Source: Nocardia asteroides | Lineage (GTDB): Bacteria > Actinomycetota > Actinomycetes > Mycobacteriales > Mycobacteriaceae | Reading direction: 5' to 3' | DNA: 64,000 nucleotides | NCBI GenBank assembly: GCA_019930625.1 | Contig: CP082844.1 | Coordinates: 6,510,001-6,574,000 of the forward strand | In this document: positions 54,082-63,982 of the stretch, piece by piece | Layout: each line of letters begins with the position of its first letter | Numbering within the stretch: position 1 is the first letter of the stretch | Program-made: the position numbers and the translations under genes | The notes under the pieces: generated by a model | The model's input: the letters and a program-made list of their open reading frames with translations, nothing else | Told to the model about the DNA's origin: nothing | The model's database searches: none

Positions 54082-56325
54082 TCAGGCGTCCACGGTCACC
54101 AGTTCAGGTGCGGCCACGGGGGTCTGCGCAGCCTCGGACGGTTCCTCGGTCATGCGGCGACGCGTCCGGTGGTACGCCCACTGCAAAAGGCCGAGTCCGA
54201 CGAGCCCGGCCGCGGTGGTCGCGATCCCGATCCGGCTGCCGGGCGGACTCCAGTCCACGATCAATTCCGCGCCCGAGGTGCCCGCCGGGATGTCGACCGC
54301 GAGGAACACGCCGCCGATCGTGCCCGCCGCCAGCTCGCGCCCGTTCAGGGTGACGCGGTGGCCCGGCCAGGCGAGCCGGGAGAACACGACGCGCCCGCCG
54401 CTCGCGGAGCTGACCACGGAACGGATGGTGATGTCGTCGAGCGCGTTCTTCGTCTCGGCGGCCACCCCCGCGGTGTGGGCGATCGGCCCGTTGCGGGTGG
54501 ACACGGGCCCGGCGGCGCGCTCCAGCACCCAGATGTGGCGCTCGTGGCCCGGGTAGTCCGCCCACCGCCAGCCCGGGGGCGCGGGACGGTCGCGGGCGTC
54601 CGGGTATTGCGTGCGATGCAGGACCACCCGGTCGACCTTCATCAAGTCGACGATGCTCGCCCCCGTGACGGTTTCGGTCGCGAAGGCGCGGCGGAACGCG
54701 TCCGGGCAGGTGCTGCCGTCCCAGGCCATGCACAGCATGCCGGCGAAGGCGGCGTGCCCGATCGGCGTATAGGCGTTGACGTAGTCGAGGCCGAGCGCCT
54801 TCGCGTAGTTGCCGATGGCCAGCGAACCGTAGGCGCCGGCCAGGTTCCGGTCTCGCGGGTGGACGGCGGCGCGGTCGGCCAGTTGCAAGGTGAGGCCGTC
54901 GAAGTCGGGGAACGCGGCGCGCATCGCCGAGCGCCGTTCCGGGAAGTTGTAGGACATCGGCGTGCTCGGCGCACCGGCCACCTGCGCGTAGGCGATGGGG
55001 AACATGGCGAGGACGGCCAGTGCGCACGCCGCAGCCGCGCCGCGATGGCGCACCACCCACAGGGCGGCCGCGCCCAGCGCGCCCACCGCGAGCGCCCCCG
55101 CCACATGCCGCAGCACCAGTTCCGGAGCGGCCGAGACCGACCGCACGAACAACAGGCCGATCAGTACGGCGGCGGCTGTGGCGCGTCGGCGCGAGGCGGC
55201 GAAGGTGCCGTGGCGGCTCAGCAAGACGCAGACCAGCACGAGCAGCACGATGGCGAGCATCGGCAGCACGCGGGCCGGCCAGCGCAGCGGACCGATGGCG
55301 CCGGGGCCCGCCGTCCACATCAGCACCGCGACCGCCAAGAAGACCGGTCCGCTGAGGTCCCTGGCGGCGGAGCGCGCCGCACGCCAGCCGATGAACGCCA
55401 GCGCCGGGATGAGGAACCACGCGATGTAGACCATGGGCAGCGGCTGGACGTGCCCCCACCAGGCGGTGAACGCGGGCGTGGTGCTCGGCAGGCTCGCGTT
55501 CAGCGACTCCGACCACGGCACCGTCAGAAACGGGTCGTTGTGGATCTGCACGCTGCCGCGCCAGGTCACCTGCGAGGACAGGATGCCGGACAGATTCGCG
55601 ATCGCCGCGGTGAGCGCCGCGCACCCCGCCGCGAGGCAGAGCCGGACCGTCGGCGCCCAACGGCGTTGATACACCACCTCACCGGCCGCGACCGCGGCGA
55701 TGATCAGCGCCGATTGCACCGCGGTGAACGCGTATTGAACCGTGAGCGTCAGGTACAGGAAGACGAATACCGGCAGCGGTCCACTCCGGCCGCGGGCATA
55801 CTGCACCGCCGACGCCCAGGCGTGCACCATCCAGGCGGTCGCCACGTGCGGGGTGAACCAGCTGGCCTGGTCGAAGAACAGGAACCAGCCGCTCAGCGGG
55901 AACGCGACGCCCGCGACAGCGGCCCACCGGGGGCGAGCGCCGTAGGCGAGGCAGATGCGGAACACGCCGAGCGCGGCGATGATCGAGAAGACCAGCTTCA
56001 CCGCGGTCGCGTAGGCGGCGAGATCGTCCATCGAGGGCGCGAGGAGATAGACCAGCAGCTGCGGCGGATTGAACAGCGCCGCCTCTTCCAGGGTGTAGTT
56101 GCCCGCCATCCACTCGTGCGGGACGAGCGCGGGAAAGCGGCCGTCGCGCAGCAACTCGCCGAGCATCACCCACATGGGGGCGTACTGCGCCTCGGTGTCG
56201 TCGGTGTAGTAATGCCTGGCGTCGGCCAGCAGCACCGACACATACCCGGCGATCACACCGACGACGGTGGCCGCGCCCCAGACGTAACGTTCTTTTCGGG
56301 GCCCGGTTGCCGCGGCAGTACTCAC
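54082..56325 (-). CDS. Large YfhO-like membrane protein
   Basis: 747 residues with about 12-14 membrane helices: one after the short N-terminus (YVWGAATVVGVIAGYVSVLL), many between 80 and 460, and one near the C-terminus (IGIATTAAGLVGLGLLQWAY), followed by a cytoplasmic tail. A large outside loop lies between about 470 and 700 (NFPERRSAMRAAFPDFDGLT; HRTQYPDARDRPAPPGWRWA). The layout is that of YfhO and related GT-C-fold glycosyltransferase-like proteins. The loop DDTEAQYAPMWVMLGELLRD after helix 1 carries acidic residues in the position of the GT-C catalytic acid. Substrate unknown. Confidence 0.8.
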   Translation of the reverse strand: MSTAAATGPRKERYVWGAATVVGVIAGYVSVLLADARHYYTDDTEAQYAPMWVMLGELLRDGRFPALVPHEWMAGNYTLEEAALFNPPQLLVYLLAPSMDDLAAYATAVKLVFSIIAALGVFRICLAYGARPRWAAVAGVAFPLSGWFLFFDQASWFTPHVATAWMVHAWASAVQYARGRSGPLPVFVFLYLTLTVQYAFTAVQSALIIAAVAAGEVVYQRRWAPTVRLCLAAGCAALTAAIANLSGILSSQVTWRGSVQIHNDPFLTVPWSESLNASLPSTTPAFTAWWGHVQPLPMVYIAWFLIPALAFIGWRAARSAARDLSGPVFLAVAVLMWTAGPGAIGPLRWPARVLPMLAIVLLVLVCVLLSRHGTFAASRRRATAAAVLIGLLFVRSVSAAPELVLRHVAGALAVGALGAAALWVVRHRGAAAACALAVLAMFPIAYAQVAGAPSTPMSYNFPERRSAMRAAFPDFDGLTLQLADRAAVHPRDRNLAGAYGSLAIGNYAKALGLDYVNAYTPIGHAAFAGMLCMAWDGSTCPDAFRRAFATETVTGASIVDLMKVDRVVLHRTQYPDARDRPAPPGWRWADYPGHERHIWVLERAAGPVSTRNGPIAHTAGVAAETKNALDDITIRSVVSSASGGRVVFSRLAWPGHRVTLNGRELAAGTIGGVFLAVDIPAGTSGAELIVDWSPPGSRIGIATTAAGLVGLGLLQWAYHRTRRRMTEEPSEAAQTPVAAPELVTVDA

Positions 56326-56425
56326 AAGGCGCGGAGTGTAGCCGCAAGGAGTAAACGAGTCACGACCTGTTCGCGTGATATGTCCGAATTCTCGGCGGCT
56401 GCGGTCTTCGATCGACTCCTGCGAT

Positions 56426-57553
56426 TCACGCCCCGTCCGGCACGCCCAGGACTTCCCTGCCGATCACACCGGCGATCACCTCGGTCGAATACGCCATGAG
56501 CTGGCCCGCCTGGGCATCGCGCAAGTGGCGCTGGATCGGGGACCGCTTGAGATACCCGGAGGCGCCGCCGACCCGGACGCCCAGTTGCGCCACCTCGACC
56601 GCGACCTTGTTCGCCAGGTATTTCGCCCGGGCGAGGTTGTCGAAGAACGACGCGATCCCGTTGTCGGCCTGCCACAACGCCTGTTCATAGAGCGTGTGCG
56701 CCGCCGCGAGCCGGGTCTGGACGTCCGCGACGTCGTATTGCACCCACTGCTGGTGCGCCAAGGGCTTACCCAGTATCTCCCTGGCCCGAGCGTGCTCGAC
56801 CAGCGCGTCCAGCGCCGCATCGGCGATACCCAGCGAGATCGCGGGCAGACCGGCGGGGATCACCGCGAAATCTTCGGGCCGAGGCCCCCGCCCTCGGTAA
56901 TCGGCGCGCAACAGGGTGTTGTCGAACGCCAGCAGCTGACTGCGGGTGGCGCGCAAGCCGAGAGTGTCCCAGATCGGGATGACCGACACCGTCTCGTCGG
57001 GGACCACGCCGAAGAAGGCGGGCTCCCCCGCCACGAGCGCGTTGACCAGCAGATAATCGGCGATCTCGCTTCCCGACACGAACCGCTTCGCCCCGCTGAG
57101 CGACCATCCGCCCTCGGTCGGCATGGCGACCTGCTGTGGTTGGAGGAAACGGTTGCCGCTGGCGGGTTCGGACAGCGCGTTCGCGAAGCGCTTGCCCGCA
57201 CGGAACTCCTCGGCGAAGAACGAACCCAATGTCTCCCGGGTGAATTCGGCCAGGGCGACACCGGCCCCCGCGTGCATCGTCCAGATCGTCGCGGTGGACG
57301 GATCGGCCTTGGCGAGAATCCGGATCAGGCGCCCGAGCCCCGAGTAGCTCAACCCCGCGCCGCCTGCCGATTCGGGTAGAACCGCCTGATTCACTCCCGC
57401 CGTGTGCAACGCGTCGAGATGCGCGACGGCGATCTCGGCGCGCTCGTCGTAATCCGCTGCCTCGGCGGCGAATCCGATCGCCAGGTCCGAGACCCGATCG
57501 AGCAGTTCCCGTTCGTCGTCTCGGATCGGAAGGAAGAAATGGGCACTCGTCAC
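56426..57553 (-). CDS. Acyl-CoA dehydrogenase
   Basis: 375 residues from a GTG at 57553 (TSAHFFLPIRDDERELLDRV); a GTG at 57607 would add 18 residues and cannot be excluded. Family blocks: VNQAVLPESAGGAGLSYSGL, FANALSEPASGNRFLQPQQV, LSGAKRFVSGSEIADYLLVN, the flavin-domain WDTLGLRATRSQLLAFDN and the C-terminal helical domain to VGGASGYLKRSPIQRHLRDA. The general-base glutamate position of canonical enzymes is not obvious, so a desulfurisation/monooxygenase-type (DszC-like) member is possible. Divergent from the MerR gene. Confidence 0.85.
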   Translation of the reverse strand: MTSAHFFLPIRDDERELLDRVSDLAIGFAAEAADYDERAEIAVAHLDALHTAGVNQAVLPESAGGAGLSYSGLGRLIRILAKADPSTATIWTMHAGAGVALAEFTRETLGSFFAEEFRAGKRFANALSEPASGNRFLQPQQVAMPTEGGWSLSGAKRFVSGSEIADYLLVNALVAGEPAFFGVVPDETVSVIPIWDTLGLRATRSQLLAFDNTLLRADYRGRGPRPEDFAVIPAGLPAISLGIADAALDALVEHARAREILGKPLAHQQWVQYDVADVQTRLAAAHTLYEQALWQADNGIASFFDNLARAKYLANKVAVEVAQLGVRVGGASGYLKRSPIQRHLRDAQAGQLMAYSTEVIAGVIGREVLGVPDGA

Positions 57554-57628
57554 GAATCGCTCTCTGGTCGGGAGGAAATCGGCGGGCACGACCGCCGGAC
57601 GGCTCACCCGAGAATAGGCAGACGCTTG

Positions 57629-57648
57629 CCTTGACGTCGACGAGAAGG
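57629..57648. promoter_or_regulatory. MerR-type operator between the acyl-CoA dehydrogenase and MerR genes
   Basis: CCTT-GACGTCGACGAG-AAGG at 57629-57648 has CCTT/AAGG arms and TTGACG inside as a possible -35 for the rightward promoter, as in MerR-family promoters with the dyad between -35 and -10. It probably serves the MerR gene at 57684 and may affect the divergent dehydrogenase. Confidence 0.4.
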
Positions 57649-57683
57649 TTTAGCGTTGCGGTGACCTGGGCGAAGGAGGACGG

Positions 57684-58058
57684 ATGCGCATCGGCGAATT
57701 GGCGCGGCGGGCCGGCACGAGCACGCGCGCCCTGCGCTACTACGAAGAGCACGGTTTGGTGCGGCCACGCCGCGCGGCCAATGGGTACCGGTTCTACGAC
57801 GACACCGAGTTGCTCATCGTGGGGAAGATCCGCGAACTGCTCGGCGCCGGCTTCGACCTCGACGACGTCCGTCCCTTCGTGGCCTGCCTGCGGGCAGGTC
57901 ACGGCTCCGCGGACGTCTGCCCGGATTCGGTGTCCACCTTGCGGCGCAAGCTGGCCGAGGTCGATTCCTATCTGGACCGCCTGGAGGACGTGCGCAGACA
58001 GTTGCGCGGCCGCCTGGCCGCGGCGTGCGAGTTCGACCGGGTGCGGGAGCAGCGGTGA
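57684..58058 (+). CDS. MerR-family transcriptional regulator
   Basis: 124 residues from ATG 57684 behind GAAGGAGG. The MerR helix-turn-helix (MRIGELARRAGTSTRALRYY, EEHGLVRPRRAANGYRFYDD) and the coiled dimer helix (SVSTLRRKLAEVDSYLDRLE) are clear. The C-terminus lacks a metal-binding loop: the only cysteines are in CLRAGHGSADVC and near the end. A redox or small-molecule signal is possible. GTGA overlap with the LLM oxidoreductase suggests it controls its own operon. Confidence 0.9.
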   Translation: MRIGELARRAGTSTRALRYYEEHGLVRPRRAANGYRFYDDTELLIVGKIRELLGAGFDLDDVRPFVACLRAGHGSADVCPDSVSTLRRKLAEVDSYLDRLEDVRRQLRGRLAAACEFDRVREQR

Positions 58059-58921
58059 AGTTCGCGGTCAACTACAGCACGCCGTACTTCGGCGTCGACC
58101 CCGACCGGCTGATCGGCTACGCACAGCACGCCGAGCGCTGCGGATTCGAGGCCGTTTACCTGCCCGAGCACATCGCCCTGTATCCGGGCGCGACCGTCGG
58201 GCCGATGGAGATCACGCCGTCGGTGCCGTTCGCCGATCCGCTCGACGCGCTGAGTTTCGTGGCCGCGGCGACGGACCGGATCCTGCTCGGCACCGCGGTG
58301 CTGCTGCTGCCCTATCACCATCCGGTGGTGCTCGCCAAACGCCTGGCGACGATCGATGTGCTGTCCAAGGGCCGGATGCGCCTGCTCACGGTGGGACTGG
58401 GCAGCCTGCCCGGTGAAGCGCGAGCGATGGGCGTGGATTTCGCCACCCGCGGCCGTCGCGCCGACGAGGCCATCGACGTGCTGCGACTGCTGTGGTCCGG
58501 CGACGCGAACGGCGTGAGCTTCGACGGTGAGTTCTTCCGATTCGAGAACCTGTGCAGTTACCCGAAGCCCGCTGGGGGCGAGCCCTTGCCGATCCATGTC
58601 GGTGGATCGAGCCGGGCAGCCGCCCGCCGCGCCGGAGCGCGCGGCGACGGATACTTCCCGGGCGGCATGCTCGGACCGGCCGAACGCGCCCGCCAGCTCC
58701 AGGAGGTCCGCGCGGCGGCCGACGCGGAGGGGCGCGGCGCTCACGCGTTCGAGTACACGCGCTGGGGATCGATCGACATGCCGGCCGAACGAGTCGAAGG
58801 CCTCGCCGAGCAGGGCGTTACGCGCGTAGTGGTGAGCGCGAGTACGGGCGACCCGGCAATCGCGCGCGACGAGCTGTCCGCCTTCGCCGAACGCTTCGGC
58901 CTTGCGAACACGCCGCGCTGA
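58055..58921 (+). CDS. LLM-class (F420-dependent type) oxidoreductase
   Basis: 288 residues from a GTG overlapping the MerR stop. The TIM-barrel luciferase-like fold shows LIGYAQHAERCGFEAVYLPE, AATDRILLGTAVLLLPYHHP, VVLAKRLATIDVLSKGRMRL, VGLGSLPGEARAMGVDFATR and LPIHVGGSSRAAARRAGARG. The TAVLLLPYHHP segment is like F420-dependent members, which predominate in actinobacteria, though FMN cannot be ruled out. Substrate unknown. Confidence 0.88.
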   Translation: MKFAVNYSTPYFGVDPDRLIGYAQHAERCGFEAVYLPEHIALYPGATVGPMEITPSVPFADPLDALSFVAAATDRILLGTAVLLLPYHHPVVLAKRLATIDVLSKGRMRLLTVGLGSLPGEARAMGVDFATRGRRADEAIDVLRLLWSGDANGVSFDGEFFRFENLCSYPKPAGGEPLPIHVGGSSRAAARRAGARGDGYFPGGMLGPAERARQLQEVRAAADAEGRGAHAFEYTRWGSIDMPAERVEGLAEQGVTRVVVSASTGDPAIARDELSAFAERFGLANTPR

Positions 58922-58945
58922 CAGCCGGATCGCGACGTGACCACC

Positions 58946-59446
58946 TCAGACAGTATGCCCGGCAACCAGATCCGCGACCGAGTGATAATGCAATGTCTCC
59001 GCCGCGTGGCGCAGCACGGCGCCGTCCTCGGGTTCCAGTAGCACTCCGACGTGATCGCCGAAGTCGTACCGCTCGCGGATGTGGGCGCTGAACCAGCAGG
59101 GCACCGTGCTGAGCACGGGAATGCCGCCGGGGCCGGAGTGCCAGCCGCAATGCATGAACTTGTCGATGTCGTCGCCGGTCTCACCGCCGAAAAGCCGGGC
59201 AAGCGAGCGCTGTTCGCTGCCCAGCAAATGCACCGCGAGCCGGTCGGCCCGCTGGGCGACCCGATAGGTGTGGTTCTTCTTGGACAGGCCGATCAGGAAC
59301 CGGCGCGGCTCGATGCTGACCTGCGTCGCGAAACCGACCAGGCAGCCCGCGCGCCGGCCTTCGGCCTGCACTGTGACCAGCAGCACGGGGTAGTCCGCCG
59401 CCGCGACCACCGCGTCGAACACTGCGGTCCGGTCTTCGGTAGCCAT
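58946..59446 (-). CDS. Flavin reductase-like (split-barrel FMN-binding) protein
   Basis: ATG 59446 follows GGGAGGACCG, giving 166 residues. The family pattern is complete: PVLLVTVQAEGRRAGCLVGF, ATQVSIEPRRFLIGLSKKNH, TYRVAQRADRLAVHLLGSEQ and the FMN-side DDIDKFMHCGWHSGPGGIPV. It may supply reduced flavin or bind FMN/F420 for a neighbouring oxidoreductase. It converges on the LLM gene. Confidence 0.85.
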   Translation of the reverse strand: MATEDRTAVFDAVVAAADYPVLLVTVQAEGRRAGCLVGFATQVSIEPRRFLIGLSKKNHTYRVAQRADRLAVHLLGSEQRSLARLFGGETGDDIDKFMHCGWHSGPGGIPVLSTVPCWFSAHIRERYDFGDHVGVLLEPEDGAVLRHAAETLHYHSVADLVAGHTV

Positions 59447-59784
59447 CGGTCCTCCCAGCGTGATGCGACGTTCTCCGGCTGCCCGCGCGATCGTCGCGCA
59501 AACATGCCGGGCCGAGCGGCGCCAACCTTCGACCGCGGCGGCAGATTCGTCTGAGACGCTGACGCCGACAAGGGTGGGTCGCCCGTGCGACGGCTGCGTA
59601 GACCAGCTTTCCGATCTACATCCCGTGGATGATAGTCCACCACAACGGCTTCCGCGCCGACACTGAAAATGCAGAGTGGCGATCGCCACATTGCGAGCCA
59701 CCTGCGTTCACGTCCACACAGCGGCGTCGATCACGCGCCCCGGTGCACGCGCCCCCGCCCGCGACCGGGGGCGCGTTCCTGCTC
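59447..59784. other. 338-bp intergenic region upstream of the flavin reductase
   Basis: No gene is recognised on either strand. It contains one palindrome (59625-59640) and the ribosome site of the flavin reductase at its left end. The P450 operon on the right ends at 59785. Confidence 0.4.
59625..59640. promoter_or_regulatory. Operator-like inverted repeat
   Basis: GTGGA-tgatag-TCCAC is a perfect five-base inverted repeat; it lies about 180 bases upstream of the flavin reductase start. Alternatively it is chance. Confidence 0.3.
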
Positions 59785-61014
59785 CTAGTCCACCGGTGCC
59801 AGGTACACGGGAAGCCTGGCATGTCCGTTGGAGATGAAGCTGGACACTGCGCCGAGTTCGGCGGGGCTCGCCGCCAGACGCAGCTTCGGGAAGCGCTGGA
59901 AGAGGGCAGGCAGGGCGATCTCGGCTTCCAGCCGGGCCAGCGGCGCGCCCAAGCAGTGATGCGCCCCGTAGCCGAAAGCCAGATGCTCCTTGGTCGGTCG
60001 CCGCACGTCGAACTCGTCGGCGGTGGCGCCGTGCAATTTCGGATCGCGGTTGGCCCCGGCGTAGGAGGCGAGAATCGGGTCGCCCTTGGCGATGCGCCGG
60101 CCGCCGATCTCGATGTCGTCGACGGCGAAGCGCAGCGGCAGGTGCGCCACCGGCGCCTCGTAGCGCAGCGCCTCTTCGATCAGATCGCTCCAAGCCGCAC
60201 GCCCCTCGGTCACCTCCGCCCACTGCTCTTGATGGGTCAGCAGCGCGAAAACGGCTTGATCGAGCAGGTTCACCGTGGTCTCGTGCCCGGCGCTGATGAC
60301 GAGCAGCAACGTGTCGATCAGCTCCTGATCGGTCAGCTTCGAGCCGTCCTCCTCGTCGCGATGCGCGATCAGCAGGCTGGTCATGTCATCACCGGGCGTC
60401 TCGCGCCGGTAGGCGACGAGTTCACCGAGGATCCGGTACATCTCCAGGTAATTCGCCTGTGACGCCTCGGGTCCGAGCGAAGTGTCGAAGATCCCGTCGA
60501 CGCAGGTGCGCAAACCGGCGTTCAGGGATTCTGGTACGCCCATCAGCGCGCTGATGACCTGGATCGGCAGCGGGTAGGCGAAACGCTCCCTGAGGTCGAC
60601 CGCCTCGCCCGCCGGGATCGCGGCGAGCTCGGCCAACAGGTCCGCGGTGATCTGCTCGATCAACGGGCGCATCGCCTGGGTACGGCGGTGGGTGAACGCG
60701 GGGGCGACCAGCTTGCGCAGCCTGCGGTGATCGGCGCCGTACGCGGTGAACATGTTGTGCACGGCGACCCACAGGAACAGCGGCCAATCCTGGGGTATCT
60801 CCCCGTTGATGAACGCGGGCCAGTGCTGCCTGGCGTCTTTCGACACCCTCGGGTCGGCCAGCAACTGCTTGAGCACCTCGGCGTCGGTGACCGACCATGC
60901 CCGCACGCCGCCCGGCAATTCGACGAGGGCCACCGGCCCGCGCTCCCGGATTCGTGCGGACTCGCCCTGGATGTCGGCGCCGGCCGGGTCGAGGACTAGG
61001 GGTTGTGTGTCCAT
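59785..61014 (-). CDS. Cytochrome P450, CYP154-like, canonical
   Basis: 409 residues from ATG 61014 behind GAGGAG. I-helix [15 protein letters not shown]-helix [17 protein letters not shown] with ExxR and haem motif [17 protein letters not shown] are all present. It starts nine bases after the CYP157-like gene at 61024, so the two are one transcript and parallel the pair at 27170-29667. Compared with that pair's second P450 it shares the [18 protein letters not shown] beginning. Substrate unknown. Confidence 0.9.
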   Translation of the reverse strand: MDTQPLVLDPAGADIQGESARIRERGPVALVELPGGVRAWSVTDAEVLKQLLADPRVSKDARQHWPAFINGEIPQDWPLFLWVAVHNMFTAYGADHRRLRKLVAPAFTHRRTQAMRPLIEQITADLLAELAAIPAGEAVDLRERFAYPLPIQVISALMGVPESLNAGLRTCVDGIFDTSLGPEASQANYLEMYRILGELVAYRRETPGDDMTSLLIAHRDEEDGSKLTDQELIDTLLLVISAGHETTVNLLDQAVFALLTHQEQWAEVTEGRAAWSDLIEEALRYEAPVAHLPLRFAVDDIEIGGRRIAKGDPILASYAGANRDPKLHGATADEFDVRRPTKEHLAFGYGAHHCLGAPLARLEAEIALPALFQRFPKLRLAASPAELGAVSSFISNGHARLPVYLAPVD

Positions 61015-61023
61015 CGGGACTCC

Positions 61024-62286
61024 TCAGAAAACAGTCAATGGAGGGGATTTGGGAAACACGACGGGTAGGGACACCAGGGCGCGATGGAATGGACCGGGCC
61101 GCCAGCTCAATTGGCCGGGCTCGACCGCCAGCTTCAATTCGGGCAGTGCGTCGAGGATTTGATCGATGGCGTCCTGGGCCAGGAGATACGCGGCCGACCG
61201 CGCGGGGCACGCGTGCGGCCCCACGCTCCACGCCAGGTGCGCACGGCTGTCGATACGTTGACCGACGCCGATCGCGGGATCGTTGTTGCAGCCCGCCATA
61301 CTGATCAGGACCGGCTGGTGCGCGGGCAGCCAGACGCCGTCGATGAGGATCGGCTGCTTCGGGTAGCTGACGCAGTAGTTGGCCATCGGGGGGTCGTTGA
61401 ACAACACCTCGTCCAGGGCATCGCGCGTCGAGAGGCTGCCGCCGAGAAAGTCTCCCGCGAAGCGTTCGTCGGTGAGCATCAGCAGCAGCGTGTTGACGAT
61501 GAGGTTCTGCTGTGGCTCGATGCCCGCGCCGTAGAGCGTCGCCAACTGGTGGATCATCTCCACGTCGTCCAGGCCCGCGGAGTGCCGCAGCAACCTGGAG
61601 GAGATGTCGTCGCCCGGTTCCTTCCGCTTCAACTGCACCAGTTCGAACAGCGCGTCGGTGAGCATCGCGTTGCCCTTGTCGGCGTTGACGCCCTCGAAGA
61701 TGGCGGCCATACCGGTCGCGACCTGCTGTCCGATGTCCGGCGGGCAGCCGATCATCGCGTTGAGCACCGCAAAGCTGAGTGGAAACGCGTACTGGCTGAT
61801 CATGTCCGCCGCGCCGTCCTCGCAGAACGCGTTGATCAGCGGAATGGCGATCTGCTCGATGGTTCCGTGCAGCGCGTGCAGATCGATCCCGGCGACGGCG
61901 GCGACGTTGGCCCGGCGATAGCGCAGATGTTCCAGGCCCGCGCTGCGCAGCGCATTCGGCCGCCATTCCAGCATCGGCAAGACCGGGCACTCACCTGGAA
62001 TGTCCTTCTGCCAGGTGCGGGGATCCGCCGGGAAGTGATCGGGATCGTTGAGGATGCGCAGCGCGGTGTGGTAGCCGATCACCAAAGTGGCGGGCACATT
62101 CGGCGATAACTCGACCGGAACGAGCGGACCGTACTTGCGGCGCATTTCGTGGTAGGCCTTGTGCGGGTCCTGCGCGTATTCCTCCGAATACAGCGAATAG
62201 CGAGGACCGTCGGTGTCGATCGGCGAGCTGTGTCGAACGGGGCACCCGTTCGCAGCGTCGGACGGCGGGAAGTGTGGCGTGGTCAA
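61024..62286 (-). CDS. Cytochrome P450, CYP157-like, lacking ExxR (copy B)
   Basis: 420 residues from a TTG at 62286, with GGAG before it. K-helix DALDEVLFNDPP has Phe where Arg of ExxR belongs. The haem region is HLAWSVGPHACPARSAAYLL, with Trp replacing the usual Phe of FxxGxxxC. I-helix region LYGAGIEPQQNLIVNTLLLM lacks the acid-threonine pair. These are CYP157 features. It is highly similar to the gene at 62490 over its whole length, including the TTG start, so it arose by tandem duplication. Confidence 0.88.
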   Translation of the reverse strand: MTTPHFPPSDAANGCPVRHSSPIDTDGPRYSLYSEEYAQDPHKAYHEMRRKYGPLVPVELSPNVPATLVIGYHTALRILNDPDHFPADPRTWQKDIPGECPVLPMLEWRPNALRSAGLEHLRYRRANVAAVAGIDLHALHGTIEQIAIPLINAFCEDGAADMISQYAFPLSFAVLNAMIGCPPDIGQQVATGMAAIFEGVNADKGNAMLTDALFELVQLKRKEPGDDISSRLLRHSAGLDDVEMIHQLATLYGAGIEPQQNLIVNTLLLMLTDERFAGDFLGGSLSTRDALDEVLFNDPPMANYCVSYPKQPILIDGVWLPAHQPVLISMAGCNNDPAIGVGQRIDSRAHLAWSVGPHACPARSAAYLLAQDAIDQILDALPELKLAVEPGQLSWRPGPFHRALVSLPVVFPKSPPLTVF

Positions 62287-62489
62287 AAGACAGAGCTCCA
62301 GAGAACAAGCAGTCGACGAACGCGTTCGCCGCGCACGTGCGCGCGCGACGCGGTGGGTCGACTCGATGCGTGGTTATCGGCGACAGGCCGGCGCGCACCC
62401 TCGTCGGCATGTGCGCAGGCGGCCTCTGAGCGGCTGCCTCCCTTCTGAATCGCGATCCCGCGTTCCTACCATCGCCGGACGGCTCGCGG

Positions 62490-63785
62490 CTAGGCCGGTT
62501 CGCTCCCCTGCTGGTCCGGGAAGACAGGCAACGGAGGGGATTCGGGGAAGACAATCGGCAGCGCGGTGAGCGAACGGTGAAACGGGCCCGGCCGCCAGGC
62601 CAGTTCTTCGGCGGGAACGGCCAGCCGCATCTCGGGCAACGCGTCGAGCAGCTGATCAATCGCGTCCTGGGCGATCAGATAGGCCACCGATCGGGCCGGG
62701 CAGGCGTGCGGCCCGACGCTCCATGCGAGATGAGACCGGTTGTCGGTGTATACGCCGGTGTTGATCGCGGGATCGTTGTTGCATCCGGCCATGCTGATGA
62801 CCACCGGCTGGTGCGCCGGTAGCCACACACCGTCGATCAGGATCGGCTGACGTGGAAACGTGACGCAATAGTTCGACAGCGGCGGATCGGTGAACAACAC
62901 CTCGTCCAACGCGTCCCGCGTCGACAGGCTGCCACCGATGATGCCGCCGGCGAACCGCTGGTCGGTGAGCATCAGCCGCAGGGTGTTGATGATCAAGTTC
63001 TGCTGCGGCTCGATGCCCGCGCCGTAGAGCATCAGCACCTGCTGGACCATCTCCGTGTCGTCGAAATCGACGGGGTGCTGCAATATGCGGGAGACGATGT
63101 CGTCACCGGGCTGGGATCGTTTCAGCGCCACCAGTTCCGACATCGCGTCATTGAACATCGCGTTGCCCTGCTCGGCCTCCACGCCCTCGAACATCGCGGC
63201 CAGTCCCATCGCGGCCCGCTGCCCGATGTCCGGCGGGCAACCGAGCATGGCGTTGATCACCGCGAACGACAGCGGAAACGCGTACTGTGCGATCAGGTCG
63301 GCCGAGCCGTCCCGGCAGAAGCTGTTGATCAGCGGAACGGCGATCCGCTCCACCGTGGCCTGCAGTGCGAATTGGTCGATCTCATCGATGCCCGCGACCG
63401 TGGCCTGCCGGTAACGGGTGTGCTCCGGGCCGGAGTTGCGGATCGCCGCCGGACGCCATTCCAGCAGCGGCAAGACCGGGCAGTCGCTGGGGACGTTCTT
63501 CTGCCAGGTCCGCGAATCGGCCGGGAAATGGTCGGGATCGTTCAGGATGCGCAAGGCGGTGTGGTAACCGATCACCAGCGTGGCCGGCACGCCGGGCGCC
63601 AGTTCCACCGGCACCAGCGAACCGTACCGGCGGCGCATCTCTCGATAGACACTATGGGGATCCGCGGCGAATTCATCCGAGTACAGCGCGACCCGGGGGC
63701 CATCGGGGCCGACCGGTGAGCCGTGCCGGACGGGGCAGCCGCCCGACGACAGCGCGGACGATGACGAGGACTGTGGGGTGGTCAA
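62490..63785 (-). CDS. Cytochrome P450, CYP157-like, lacking ExxR (copy A)
   Basis: 431 residues from TTG 63785, seven bases behind GGAG; the TTG-ACC-ACC start parallels the neighbouring copy. The haem region is HLAWSVGPHACPARSVAYLI and the K-helix DEVLFTDPP lacks Arg. The N-terminus has an extra serine-rich piece (TPQSSSSSALSSGGCPVRHG) and the C-terminus is longer (FPDQQGSEPA). It is the first gene of a three-P450 run whose upstream neighbour would lie beyond the window. A longer upstream frame is not supported. Confidence 0.88.
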   Translation of the reverse strand: MTTPQSSSSSALSSGGCPVRHGSPVGPDGPRVALYSDEFAADPHSVYREMRRRYGSLVPVELAPGVPATLVIGYHTALRILNDPDHFPADSRTWQKNVPSDCPVLPLLEWRPAAIRNSGPEHTRYRQATVAGIDEIDQFALQATVERIAVPLINSFCRDGSADLIAQYAFPLSFAVINAMLGCPPDIGQRAAMGLAAMFEGVEAEQGNAMFNDAMSELVALKRSQPGDDIVSRILQHPVDFDDTEMVQQVLMLYGAGIEPQQNLIINTLRLMLTDQRFAGGIIGGSLSTRDALDEVLFTDPPLSNYCVTFPRQPILIDGVWLPAHQPVVISMAGCNNDPAINTGVYTDNRSHLAWSVGPHACPARSVAYLIAQDAIDQLLDALPEMRLAVPAEELAWRPGPFHRSLTALPIVFPESPPLPVFPDQQGSEPA

Positions 63786-63982
63786 AACGTGACTCCAAAG
63801 ACGGAACGTTCGACGAGCAGGGTAGGCGCATGACACGTGCCCAGCCGGAGGCCGGGTCGTCGTGCGGACGTGGCTGGATCCGACTCTACGCCGTAATCCA
63901 CTGGGGCACAGCATATCTCGTGCGCGAAATCGAGGCGATCGGGTGTCGGCGGACACCCTCTCCACCCGCGGCGGAACACCGC

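Noticed and set aside
54169..56499. A 776-codon plus frame over the YfhO-like gene
   Set aside because: Arg/Gly/His-rich antisense frame with no hydrophobic pattern; the minus strand encodes a plausible multi-span membrane protein.
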